DNA of 7,382 nucleotides, taken from contig JAAYZY010000129.1 in assembly GCA_012514615.1 (NCBI GenBank), forward strand, positions 1 through 7,382, given 5' to 3'. This document shows, piece by piece, positions 1-6,747 of this stretch. A model generated the notes under the pieces. That model did no database searches and had not been told where the DNA came from. It saw only the letters and a list, made by a program, of their open reading frames with translations. This stretch comes from Chloroflexota bacterium (lineage in GTDB: Bacteria > Chloroflexota > Anaerolineae > DTPP01). Made by a program: the position numbers and the translations under genes. Each line of letters starts with the position of its first letter. Position 1 is the stretch's first letter.

Positions 1-2149
1 CCCCTTCTGGCACGTGGATGTGGATGTCCATCTTGTCGAAGTCCAGGTTGGCAGTGCCCAGCGACTGGGCGTGGGATCGGGCGTAAGAAAGGGCGGCCTG
101 CGCCGACTCTTGCATCACTTCGCCCAGCTGGCCGGTGAGGGTCAGGGCGCCCTTGCCGTCCATCAGCAGCACTTCCACCGGCATGATGTCGCCGCCGGCT
201 TCAGTCCAGGCGATGCCTGTGGCTACGCCGATCTCGTCTTCCCGCTCAGCTTGCAGCTCCGAGAAGACCGGCGGCCCCAGGTACAGGTCCAGCATCCCAG
301 GGGTGACGCGCCGGCGGGCCGTCTTGCCCTCGGCCACTCGGCGGGCGGTCTTGCGGCAGACCTTGGCGATCGCTCGCTCCAGGTTGCGCACCCCGGCTTC
401 GTAGGTGTACTCGCGGATCATGCCCCGCAGGGTCTGGTCCGAGAAGCCCAGTTGGTCGGCGGTCAGGCCGTGCTCTTCCAACTGCTTGGGGATGAGGAAC
501 TGGCGGGCGATCTGGATCTTCTCTTCCTCGATATATCCGGGGAACTCGATGACCTCCATGCGGTCTTGCAGGGCTGGCGGCACCGTGTGCAGGACGTTGG
601 CCGTGGTGATGAACATCACCTTGGAGAGGTCGTAGGGCACGTCCAGGTAGTGATCGGAGAAGGCGTAGTTCTGCTCCGGGTCCAGCACTTCCAGCAGGGC
701 GGCCGAGGGATCGCCGCGGAAATCCACCCCTACCTTGTCGATCTCGTCCAACATGAAGAGGGGGTTGACCGTGCCGGCGCGGCGCATGGTCTGGATGATG
801 CGGCCAGGCAGCGCCCCAACGTAGGTGCGACGGTGGCCGCGGATCTCCGCCTCGTCGCGGATGCCGCCCAGGGAGACGCGCACGAACTGGCGACCCAGGG
901 CCTGGGCGATGGCTCGCCCCATGGAGGTCTTGCCGGTGCCTGGCGGCCCGACGAAGCAGAGGACGGGGCTGCGCATCTTCTCTTTGGCCAGCTTGCGCAC
1001 GGCGATGTGCTCCAGGATGCGCTCTTTGGCCCGCTCCAGGCCGTAGTGTTGCGCGTCCAGGATGGCCGCGGCGTTGGCGATGTCCATGTTATCTTCGGTC
1101 TGGTCGCCCCAGGGGAGCTCTACCAGCCAGTCCAGGTAGGTGCGAATGACCACCACTTCCGGCGCCATGGAGGGCATGGTGCCGAGGCGGGCCAGTTCCT
1201 TCTCGGCCTTGGCCCGTACCTCGTCGGGCAGGTTCAGGCTGGCGATCTTCTCCCGCAGGTCCTCGGTCTCCTGCATGCTGCTGTCCATCTCGCCCAGCTC
1301 GGTCTGGATCGCCTTCATCTGCTCCCGCAGGAAGTACTCTCGCTGCGACTTGTCCACCTCTTCCTGGATCTTGGTCTGGATGCGGCTTTCCACCTCCAGC
1401 ACGTCCAGCTCCCGCCCCAGCAGGATGCTCAGGCGCTGCAGGCGGGCCTTGGGATCGACCGTCTCCAGGATCTTCTGGCGCTCTTCCACCGGCAGCTGCA
1501 GCAGGGAGGTGATCAGGTCAGCGAGCCAGCCCGGCTCGTCCACGTTCATGGCGGCCACGTAGGCGTCTTCGGGCATCTGCTGGTTGAGCTGCACGATCTT
1601 CTCGAACAACGTCAGCACGGCCCGCATGAGCGCCTCGGTGGTCACGTCGTCTGGCGATTCTTCGGTCACGCGCAGGGCCCGGGCTCGCAGGTAGGGCGTC
1701 GTCTCGATGATCTCCAGGATCTGGACGCGGTTTTCGCCCTGGGCCAGAACGCTGGTGCTGCCGTCGGGCATGCGCAGCATCCGCCCCACCGAGATTTCGG
1801 TGCCGATGGTGTAGAGGTCTGTCGGTTCGGGCCACTCCACTTCGGCGTCTCGCTGGGTGACCACGATCATGGTCCCATCGCCCAGGTTCATGGCGTCTTC
1901 CACCGCCTTGATGGAGCGCTCGCGCCCCACGAAGAGCGGGGTGACCATGTGGGGGAAAACGACCATGTCCCGCAGAGGCAGGACCGGCAGTTCGATCACC
2001 GTCGATTCTTCACGTTCTCGCTCGGGCATCTCTTTGCGCGGGCGCTTGGTGCCGATGTTGCGGGTGAGATCCCGCGGGAAGAACGTATCATCAAAGAGCA
2101 GGTCGCTCATCATTCCATCCATTTGCTGTTTCCGATTCTCCCAACCCAT
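1..2149 (-). CDS. lon: ATP-dependent protease Lon (LonA type), 3' end outside the window
   Basis: Cytosolic AAA+ serine protease that unfolds and degrades misfolded and regulatory proteins as a hexamer. Translating the minus strand from the ATG at 2149 gives 716 codons without a stop. After a charged N-terminal extension of about 50 residues comes the Lon substrate-binding domain (starts near residue 53, ELPVLPLRDMVVFP). A helical region follows (KSQREYFLREQMKAIQ). The AAA+ module has Walker A GPPGTGKT at 401-408 and Walker B FMLDEID with D468/E469. The protease domain begins near residue 635 and the frame leaves the window at HIHVPEG. In E. coli Lon the PKDGPSAG motif with catalytic Ser679 follows within a few residues, so the Ser-Lys dyad lies just outside. 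All motifs sit 45 residues later than in E. coli, indicating no internal loss. The start at 2149 is chosen for AGAGG seven bases upstream. In-frame ATGs at codons 10, 13 and 14 are alternatives with poorer spacing. Identity is certain; activity is assumed. Confidence 0.96.
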   Translation of the reverse strand, partial: MGWENRKQQMDGMMSDLLFDDTFFPRDLTRNIGTKRPRKEMPEREREESTVIELPVLPLRDMVVFPHMVTPLFVGRERSIKAVEDAMNLGDGTMIVVTQRDAEVEWPEPTDLYTIGTEISVGRMLRMPDGSTSVLAQGENRVQILEIIETTPYLRARALRVTEESPDDVTTEALMRAVLTLFEKIVQLNQQMPEDAYVAAMNVDEPGWLADLITSLLQLPVEERQKILETVDPKARLQRLSILLGRELDVLEVESRIQTKIQEEVDKSQREYFLREQMKAIQTELGEMDSSMQETEDLREKIASLNLPDEVRAKAEKELARLGTMPSMAPEVVVIRTYLDWLVELPWGDQTEDNMDIANAAAILDAQHYGLERAKERILEHIAVRKLAKEKMRSPVLCFVGPPGTGKTSMGRAIAQALGRQFVRVSLGGIRDEAEIRGHRRTYVGALPGRIIQTMRRAGTVNPLFMLDEIDKVGVDFRGDPSAALLEVLDPEQNYAFSDHYLDVPYDLSKVMFITTANVLHTVPPALQDRMEVIEFPGYIEEEKIQIARQFLIPKQLEEHGLTADQLGFSDQTLRGMIREYTYEAGVRNLERAIAKVCRKTARRVAEGKTARRRVTPGMLDLYLGPPVFSELQAEREDEIGVATGIAWTEAGGDIMPVEVLLMDGKGALTLTGQLGEVMQESAQAALSYARSHAQSLGTANLDFDKMDIHIHVPEG

Positions 2150-2158
2150 ACTTGTGCC

Positions 2159-2178
2159 TCTGGCGATCCGCCGCCAGA
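2159..2178 (-). promoter_or_regulatory. Hairpin in the lon leader overlapping the ribosome binding site
   Basis: On the minus strand TCTGGCG and CGCCAGA form a perfect 7-bp stem around the loop GCGGAT. The 3' arm includes the first bases of the AGAGG ribosome binding site (2161-2157) of lon, and the hairpin ends 9 bases before the ATG at 2149. It lies entirely within the predicted leader of about 44 nt. The pairing is seen directly. A role in occluding ribosome access, for example melting with heat, is inference. It could also be a chance pairing or a DNA-binding site. Confidence 0.45.
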
Positions 2179-2194
2179 TGAGGCTCGCCGATCC

Positions 2195-2209
2195 TGGGTA
2201 CTATACCCA
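2195..2209. promoter_or_regulatory. Inverted repeat across the lon -10 box, candidate operator
   Basis: TGGGTA-N3-TACCCA is a perfect two-fold symmetric 15-bp site. It contains the whole lon -10 hexamer (2205-2200) and reaches close to the predicted transcription start near 2193. A dimeric repressor bound here would block RNA polymerase. It does not match the CIRCE (HrcA) or HAIR (HspR) consensus sequences known for heat-shock genes. The symmetry is visible; the regulator, if there is one, is unknown. Confidence 0.4.
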
Positions 2210-2228
2210 CACGGTAGCCCTTTGTCAA
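2200..2228 (-). promoter_or_regulatory. lon promoter, sigma-70 type
   Basis: Reading leftwards, TTGACA (2228-2223, perfect -35) and TATAGT (2205-2200, five of six at -10) are separated by exactly 17 bp. Transcription would start near 2193, leaving a leader of about 44 nt before the lon ATG at 2149. This is the best promoter match in the window and lets lon be expressed independently of folC, which lies upstream on the same strand. Confidence 0.8.
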
Positions 2229-2276
2229 CTCACATGCGATTTTCGTGCCAAGGGCGCACGGCGCCGGCCTCTCTGC

Positions 2277-2300
2277 CCCGGGAACGACTCCGTTCCCGGG
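2277..2300 (-). terminator. Strong stem-loop after folC, possible terminator without a U tract
   Basis: CCCGGGAACG and CGTTCCCGGG form a perfect 10-bp stem with a 4-base loop (ACTC). It starts 46 bases past the folC stop and lies upstream of the lon promoter, the expected place for a folC terminator. Neither strand has a run of T after the stem, so it is not a canonical intrinsic terminator. It may stabilise the folC mRNA 3' end, or act as a U-less terminator as proposed for some high-GC bacteria. The strand is assigned from context. The rest of the folC-lon gap outside this stem-loop and the lon control elements shows nothing else. Confidence 0.45.
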
Positions 2301-2346
2301 CGGAGGGGCGGCTGTGCCCTGCGCTGGAAGGGTGGACGCCTGAGGA

Positions 2347-3759
2347 TCAGATCTCGGGGTCCGTGGCTGGCGGCTCTTGGCCCTGCAGGCGCGCCCAGGC
2401 CTCCCGCACTTCGGCGGCCAGGAAGAGCGAGCCAGTGGCGCAGACCAGGTCGCCCGGACCGGCCAGGTGCAGCGCCTCGCTCAGGGCGGCAGCCACGTCG
2501 GTGGATTCGTAGATGATCGGCTCGTGGGCTCCGGCCGGCTGGCGGGAGAGGAAGGCCTGAGCCTGGGCAGCCAGTTGGGCGGCGTCCATAGCCCGGGGGT
2601 GGTGAGCCCGGGCGAAGACCACCGCCGAAGTCCGGGGCAGTAGGTTCTCAAACATGCCCAACAGGTCCTTGTCTTGACTAGCGCCGAAGACCAGGATCAC
2701 GTGCCCGTAGGAGAAGTGGCGTTGCAGGGCGGCCATCAGCTTCTCGCTGGAATCGCCGTTGTGCGCGCCGTCCACCACCACAAACGGTCTCTGCCCCAGG
2801 ATTTCCAGGCGGCCGGGCCAGCGCACCTTGCGCAGGCCGGCGCGGATGTGGGCGTCGCTGACGGCCTGGGCCCCCAGCTTGCGGTTGAGCTCCCGGACGG
2901 CCATGACGGCTAGAGAGGCGTTGGTCAGTTGGTGCAGCCCCAACAGCGGGATCCAGTACCCGTTGTCGAACTCGTGGAGCTCATCCGCCGCCTCGGGCAG
3001 CGCCGGCCCTTCGCGCAGACCGAAGAACTGGCCATCCAGGTCGGCTGGGCCGGCCTGCCAGTGCCAGTCCCGCCCGATCACCTGCAGCGAGGCCCCTTTC
3101 TTCCGGCAGGACTCTTCGATCACTGCCAGCGCGTCAGGCTGCTGTGGAGCTGAGAGGACCACGGCCCCTTCTTTAATGATGCCAGCCTTCTCTCGGGCGA
3201 TGTCGGCCAGAGTGTGCCCCAGCAGGGCCATGTGGTCGTAGCTGAGGGAGGTGATGATGGTCACCGCCGGGGTGATGATGTTGGTAGCGTCGAGGCGCCC
3301 GCCCAAGCCCACCTCCAGCACAGCCACATCCACCTTCTGCTGGGCGAAGCGGAGCAGGGCTAGGGTGGTAATCACCTCGAAGGCGGTGAGGCCTGGCACC
3401 TGGGCCACGTAGGGTTTCAGGTAGTCGCTGAGACGGATGACCTCCTCCACGGAGATCGGCTGGCCGCCGACGGCGATGCGTTCGCGGAAGGTGTGCAGGT
3501 GGGGGGAGGTGTACAGGCCGGTCTGCAGCCCGCCGGCGCGCAGCATGGCGTCGATCATGGCCGCGGTGGAGCCTTTGCCCTTGGTGCCGGCGATGTGTAT
3601 GGAGCGGAACTGGCGGTGCGGGTTGCCCAACAGGCTTAGCAGCTCTTCCATGCGCCGCAGGTCCCAAACGGCGTCGGAGTAGATGTTGGGCATCCTCTTC
3701 TCATAGTCGGTGAAGCTGTAGAGATAGCGCAGCGCCTCGGCGTACCGGTTGCTTTCCAT
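2347..3759 (-). CDS. folC: Bifunctional dihydrofolate synthase / folylpolyglutamate synthase
   Basis: Cytosolic Mur-ligase-family enzyme. It joins L-glutamate to dihydropteroate with ATP, and then further glutamates to reduced folates, making and retaining folate cofactors. The 470-residue product has the usual family length. The ATP P-loop is GTKGKGS (58-64). The TSPHLHTFRERI stretch (84-95), the EVGLGGRLDATN block (149-160) with a Mg-binding glutamate, SYDHMALLG (173-181) and REKAGIIK (189-196) follow in order. The Mur-type middle motif GLHQLTNASLA is at 274-284, WPGRLEI at 314-320, DGAHN at 330-334 (followed by GDS rather than the more usual P), HPRA at 387-390 and the C-terminal TGSLFLAAEVRE at 442-453. 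The ATG at 3759 is preceded closely by GGGGAG. The gene has its own promoter and faces away from the membrane-protein gene. The bifunctional call rests on family knowledge; a folylpolyglutamate-only enzyme is possible. Confidence 0.95.
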   Translation of the reverse strand: MESNRYAEALRYLYSFTDYEKRMPNIYSDAVWDLRRMEELLSLLGNPHRQFRSIHIAGTKGKGSTAAMIDAMLRAGGLQTGLYTSPHLHTFRERIAVGGQPISVEEVIRLSDYLKPYVAQVPGLTAFEVITTLALLRFAQQKVDVAVLEVGLGGRLDATNIITPAVTIITSLSYDHMALLGHTLADIAREKAGIIKEGAVVLSAPQQPDALAVIEESCRKKGASLQVIGRDWHWQAGPADLDGQFFGLREGPALPEAADELHEFDNGYWIPLLGLHQLTNASLAVMAVRELNRKLGAQAVSDAHIRAGLRKVRWPGRLEILGQRPFVVVDGAHNGDSSEKLMAALQRHFSYGHVILVFGASQDKDLLGMFENLLPRTSAVVFARAHHPRAMDAAQLAAQAQAFLSRQPAGAHEPIIYESTDVAAALSEALHLAGPGDLVCATGSLFLAAEVREAWARLQGQEPPATDPEI

Positions 3760-3797
3760 AGTCTCCCCACCACAACAAAGAAACGCCGGGGCGCACA

Positions 3798-3822
3798 GCG
3801 CGGTCTCAGTCAGACCTAGCGC
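3798..3822 (-). promoter_or_regulatory. Interrupted stem-loop in the folC leader
   Basis: Within the predicted folC leader of about 90 nt, GGTCT and AGACC pair around a 5-base loop. Flanking GCGC arms can extend the stem after a 2-base bulge on one side. I see no known folate riboswitch (THF) core around it. It may be a simple leader structure of no function. Confidence 0.25.
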
Positions 3823-3858
3823 AGAGCGATCCCCCGCGTGATGCGGATGAATGGGTCA

Positions 3859-3887
3859 ATTGTAGCGCAGCTTGCCGCAATCGCCAA
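3859..3887 (-). promoter_or_regulatory. folC promoter, sigma-70 type
   Basis: On the minus strand TTGGCG (3887-3882, four of six at -35) and TACAAT (3864-3859, five of six at -10) are spaced by 17 bp. Transcription would start near 3852, giving a leader of about 90 nt before the folC ATG at 3759. It is back to back with the promoter at 3960-3988, with 72 bp between the two -35 boxes. Confidence 0.6.
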
Positions 3888-3937
3888 ATGTCCCAGACCC
3901 CCCCGGCGGCCTTGGCTGGGGACCTCGGTGACACCGG

Positions 3938-3952
3938 CGGAAGCCGCTTCCG
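3938..3952. promoter_or_regulatory. Inverted repeat upstream of the membrane-protein promoter
   Basis: CGGAAG-N3-CTTCCG is a perfect 15-bp palindromic site ending 7 bp before the -35 box at 3960 and lying between the two divergent promoters. The position suits an activator or a shared regulator. In DNA this rich in G and C a 6-bp arm match can also arise by chance. No known operator consensus is recognised. Confidence 0.25.
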
Positions 3953-3959
3953 TCAGTGC

Positions 3960-3988
3960 TTGCCAAAACCGGGCCTGGATGGTATCAT
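3960..3988 (+). promoter_or_regulatory. Promoter of the large membrane-protein gene, sigma-70 type
   Basis: TTGCCA (3960-3965, five of six at -35) and TATCAT (3983-3988, five of six at -10) have a 17-bp spacer. Transcription would begin near 3995. The GTG at 3956, the first in-frame start of the downstream frame, lies before this point. If this promoter is used, that GTG is not in the mRNA and translation must start further down. Confidence 0.65.
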
Positions 3989-4044
3989 GGGCGCGGCATC
4001 AGCGGCCAGGCGGGTCCGCGGGACGGGCTGGACCGGCTGCCGTG

Positions 4045-4052
4045 GGAGGGAG
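4045..4052 (+). promoter_or_regulatory. Ribosome binding site that selects the TTG start at 4061
   Basis: A purine run (GGAGGGAG) lies 8 bases before the TTG at 4061 and complements the 3' end of 16S rRNA. No comparable site precedes the GTG at 3956. A weaker AGGTGG at 4081-4086 could serve the TTG at 4097, which would shorten the protein by a further 12 residues while leaving the first membrane helix intact. Confidence 0.6.
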
Positions 4053-4060
4053 ATCGGCGG

Positions 4061-6736
4061 TTGCCTCAGCAACGGTTGCCAGGTGGAACCTACGCCTTGC
4101 GTCGGGCAGCGCCCCTGCTGGCGTTTCTGCTCTATGCGCTGCTGGCGGTAGCCCTCACCTACCCGCTGGTCGGCCACCTGGGTACCCACGTGCCGGGCGA
4201 TGGCGGCGACGATCCGGCCCTGGCCTGGAACCTCTGGTGGGTACCCTACGCCCTGGTGCATCTGGGGCGCTCCCCCTTCGCCTGCGACTTCATGTTCTAC
4301 CCGCTGGGCATCAACTTGGCCTTCTACACCCTGACGGTCTGGAACGCCTTCCTCTCCTACCCCTGGCAGGCGGTGGCCAACCTGGTGGTGGCCAGCAACG
4401 TGCAGCTCTTGGCCTCCTTCGCCCTCAGCGCCTGGGGCGGCTACCTTCTGTGCCGGTACCTGTTGGGCGGCCTGGGGCGGGCGGGCCGCCGCGACGCTGA
4501 GCTGGCGGCTTGGCTGGCCGGTCTGGTCTACGGCTTTGCCTCGGCCAAGCTCTTCTTCGCCGCGTTGGGGCAGTTCAATATCGCCAGTTCCCATTGGACG
4601 CCGTTCTATGTCCTGTACCTGGTACGGGCGTTGCGCACGCCGCGCCGTTGGCGAGAGTGGTCGCTGGCGGCCCTCTTCTTCGCGCTGCAGGGCTGGTCGG
4701 AGTTCACCTACGCCTCCTTTCTGGCCCTCTTCACTCTGGCCTTCGTGGTCGGCTGGGCCGCCCTCCGCCTGTGGCAGCGGCAGTGGAAGCGGCTGCGGGC
4801 AATGCTGCCTGGGCTGGCGCTGCTGGCGGGGCTGGCCCTGCTGGGCCTGAGCCCGGTGGTGGCGGCCATGCTGCCGGACATGCTGGCCGAGGGTGACTTC
4901 TTGGTGGAAGGCAGCGGCTTCGCCGAGACCTTCTCAGCGGACCTGCTGAGCTTGTGGGTGCCTACCTCCCTGCACCCCTGGCTGGGCCACGTGGCGGAGG
5001 GTCTGGCCTTCCCCGGCGACAAGGGCCAACACCTCTACCTGGGCTACGCCGCCCTGGCCTTGGCCATTTGGGGGTTGGTGCAACGGCCGAGGCGGCTGCA
5101 CGTCTTCTTCGCCCTGGCCCTGCTGGTCTTCGGGGTGCTGGCGCTGGGCCCTCGGGCCCACGTCAACGGGGCCGAGTGGGGGCCGGCGCTGCCGTTCGCC
5201 CTGCTGCAGCGGCTGCCGTTCTTCAACGGCAACCGCTACCCCGGCCGCTACGGCGTGCTGGTGCTGCTCTGCCTGGCGGTGTTGGCTGGCTACGGCGCTC
5301 GGGCGCTGCTGGGCCGGCTGCCGGGCCGGCGGCAGGCGGCGCTGGCCGTTCTGCTGGCCGCGCTCATGGCCGGCGAGTACCTGTCGGTACCCTTGCCGCT
5401 CTCGGATATGCGTCTGCCGCCAGCCTACCGGGCGCTGCGGCCTTTCCCCGGCGAAGAGTGGGCGGTGCTGGACCTGCCCTTGGCCTGGCGTAACGGCTTC
5501 CGTATCTTCGGCGTCCTGGATCCGGTCTTCATGTACGCTCAGTTCCACCAGACCACCCACGGCGGCCGCCTGCTGAGTGGGAACACCTCCCGCAACCCGG
5601 AATACAAGTTCCAGTACTTCGTCGAAGCGCCCATCCTGAGCAGCATCTTGGCCCTGCAGAACGGCCACCCCCTGCCGCCAGGGACGCAGGAGGCCGACGC
5701 CGGCCAGGCCGCGGAGGTGTTGGGCGCGCTGGGCGTGCGCTACGTGGTGCTGCACAAGGCGCAGGCCCCGCCGGCGCTGGCGGACTACGTGGCGAACGTG
5801 CTGCCTGTGCATCTGCTCTACGAGGACGACGGCGAAACGGTCTACGCTGTGGCCGTGGAGGAGGCCGGCGGGCCAGTGGCCGTGGAGTTCCAACGCCCGG
5901 CCGAGCGCCTCTACCTGGGGGAAGGGTGGAGCGGCTTGACTGCCTTCGACGGGGCTTCGGTGGCCTGGGCGCAGCGCCGGGAGACGCGGCTGCTGGTGCC
6001 GTGGTCGGGGCGGGCGCAGACGCTGCGCATGCGGCTCTATGCCCCGGCCGCGGGGCAGATGGTGCGCCTGGTCTGGGAAGGGCAGCCCTTGGGGGAGCGG
6101 GCTCTGGCCCCCGGCTGGAGTGAGGTGGCTTGGTCGGTGCCGGCAGGCCAGCCTGGGCGGCAGGTGGCCGAAGCCCGGCTGCGCTGGGGGCAGCGCTGGG
6201 AGCCCTCGGTCTTGGCCGCCGGCCAGCCCATCGGCCAGACCGGCGCGCTTTCGCCGGTGCAGCTCCACGTGAGGAGCGCCGGCCTGGAGGTGGGCTGGTT
6301 CGCCCACATCTGGGTGGATGGGCGGGAGGTAGCCCCCGGCGGGCGGGGCTACAACCTGGCGGCGCTGGAGCCTGCCAGTGGGGCGGTGTGGGCCGCCTCC
6401 TCCTTCGACACCTTCGCCGACGAGGGGGAGTCGCAGGCTCTGGCCGAGTTCATCGCCGGCGTGCCCCAGGGCTACATCGTGGCGGCGGCCGTGAACGATG
6501 AGGCATCGCTGCACCTGACGGAAGAGGCGGTGCAGGCGCTGGGGACCGTCGGGGGGCAGACGGACCTGCGCGGGCGCTTCCGCTGGAGCCACGCGGTCAT
6601 CGGGGTGAAGGGCGCAGCCCCCGGGCAGGCGTTGGAGGCGGCCGGCCTCACCGCGCCGGCGTCGCCGGCCGTGGGGCAGCCCCTCAGCGATCCCTGCCTG
6701 GCGGCCGCGCTGGATTGGCTGCGCCTGGAAGGTTGA
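4061..6736 (+). CDS. Large GT-C-like integral membrane protein with C-terminal ILEI/FAM3-like domain
   Basis: Predicted 891-residue membrane protein, probably acting at the outer face of the cytoplasmic membrane. After a short basic N-terminus, the first membrane helix is at about 16-37. It leads into a loop with an acidic GDGGDDPALAWN motif (46-57) and FYPLGIN (79-85), like the first external loop of GT-C glycosyltransferases and YfhO-like proteins where a catalytic or metal-binding Asp sits. Roughly ten further hydrophobic segments run to residue 440. A soluble region (about 453-600) includes VLDLPL and SGNTSRNPEYKFQYF. Next comes a beta-rich, jelly-roll-like region (605-735, with LGEGWSGL) and an ILEI/FAM3-like domain (741-862). 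The TTG start is chosen because the promoter at 3960 and the binding site at 4045-4052 exclude the GTG at 3956. It probably transfers sugars from polyprenyl-linked donors to glycans, lipids or proteins, but donor and acceptor cannot be read from sequence. No experimentally characterised homologue is recognised, and a non-enzymatic membrane protein remains possible. Confidence 0.8.
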   Translation: MPQQRLPGGTYALRRAAPLLAFLLYALLAVALTYPLVGHLGTHVPGDGGDDPALAWNLWWVPYALVHLGRSPFACDFMFYPLGINLAFYTLTVWNAFLSYPWQAVANLVVASNVQLLASFALSAWGGYLLCRYLLGGLGRAGRRDAELAAWLAGLVYGFASAKLFFAALGQFNIASSHWTPFYVLYLVRALRTPRRWREWSLAALFFALQGWSEFTYASFLALFTLAFVVGWAALRLWQRQWKRLRAMLPGLALLAGLALLGLSPVVAAMLPDMLAEGDFLVEGSGFAETFSADLLSLWVPTSLHPWLGHVAEGLAFPGDKGQHLYLGYAALALAIWGLVQRPRRLHVFFALALLVFGVLALGPRAHVNGAEWGPALPFALLQRLPFFNGNRYPGRYGVLVLLCLAVLAGYGARALLGRLPGRRQAALAVLLAALMAGEYLSVPLPLSDMRLPPAYRALRPFPGEEWAVLDLPLAWRNGFRIFGVLDPVFMYAQFHQTTHGGRLLSGNTSRNPEYKFQYFVEAPILSSILALQNGHPLPPGTQEADAGQAAEVLGALGVRYVVLHKAQAPPALADYVANVLPVHLLYEDDGETVYAVAVEEAGGPVAVEFQRPAERLYLGEGWSGLTAFDGASVAWAQRRETRLLVPWSGRAQTLRMRLYAPAAGQMVRLVWEGQPLGERALAPGWSEVAWSVPAGQPGRQVAEARLRWGQRWEPSVLAAGQPIGQTGALSPVQLHVRSAGLEVGWFAHIWVDGREVAPGGRGYNLAALEPASGAVWAASSFDTFADEGESQALAEFIAGVPQGYIVAAAVNDEASLHLTEEAVQALGTVGGQTDLRGRFRWSHAVIGVKGAAPGQALEAAGLTAPASPAVGQPLSDPCLAAALDWLRLEG
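6281..6646 (+). other. Region encoding the ILEI/FAM3-like domain
   Basis: Residues 741-862 of the membrane protein follow the FAM3/ILEI (interleukin-like EMT inducer, also called GG) pattern. First comes an extended segment WFAHIWVDGREV, then RGYNLAAL and a tG-turn (ASGAVW). SFDTFAD (781-787) follows, then a helix ending FIAGVPQGYIV (797-807) and NDEAS (812-816). LTEEAVQALGTVGG comes next, then FRWSHAVIGVKGAAPG near the end. In human FAM3C the same order occurs: a G-N-VV strand, a FD-containing turn, FI/L...I-DGTIV, DDGA/DEA, and a final W-F-GGKG segment. The match was made from memory of the family, not by a profile search. The domain is predicted to be extracytoplasmic. Confidence 0.75.
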
Positions 6737-6747
6737 GCACCGACGGC

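Noticed and set aside
2223..2346. CIRCE, HAIR or LexA box upstream of lon
   Set aside because: No match to the TTAGCACTC-N9-GAGTGCTAA or CTTGAGT-N7-ACTCAAG patterns, nor to a convincing LexA box. Only the TGGGTA-N3-TACCCA site was found.
14..2512. 832-codon open frame on the plus strand opposite lon
   Set aside because: It is antisense to an unambiguous lon with all motifs in order and runs on into folC. Its His-, Gln-, Leu- and Gly-rich composition is what the complement of GC-rich coding DNA gives. No recognisable domain.
3760..3858. Riboswitch (THF type) in the folC leader
   Set aside because: The leader has only a short interrupted stem-loop and none of the conserved core or pseudoknot elements I would expect.
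3956..4060. N-terminal extension of the membrane protein from the GTG at 3956
   Set aside because: It overlaps and precedes the predicted promoter, lacks a ribosome binding site, and its residues look like translated non-coding DNA.
4172..4246. GGGTACC-containing palindromes resembling the lon operator
   Set aside because: They lie inside coding sequence for Gly-Thr and Val-Pro codons and lack the 3-bp centre; coincidence.
4934..6592. 552-codon open frame on the minus strand opposite the membrane-protein gene
   Set aside because: A shadow frame rich in Gln, Arg, Pro and His with no motif. The plus-strand frame has coherent membrane helices and an ILEI-like domain.
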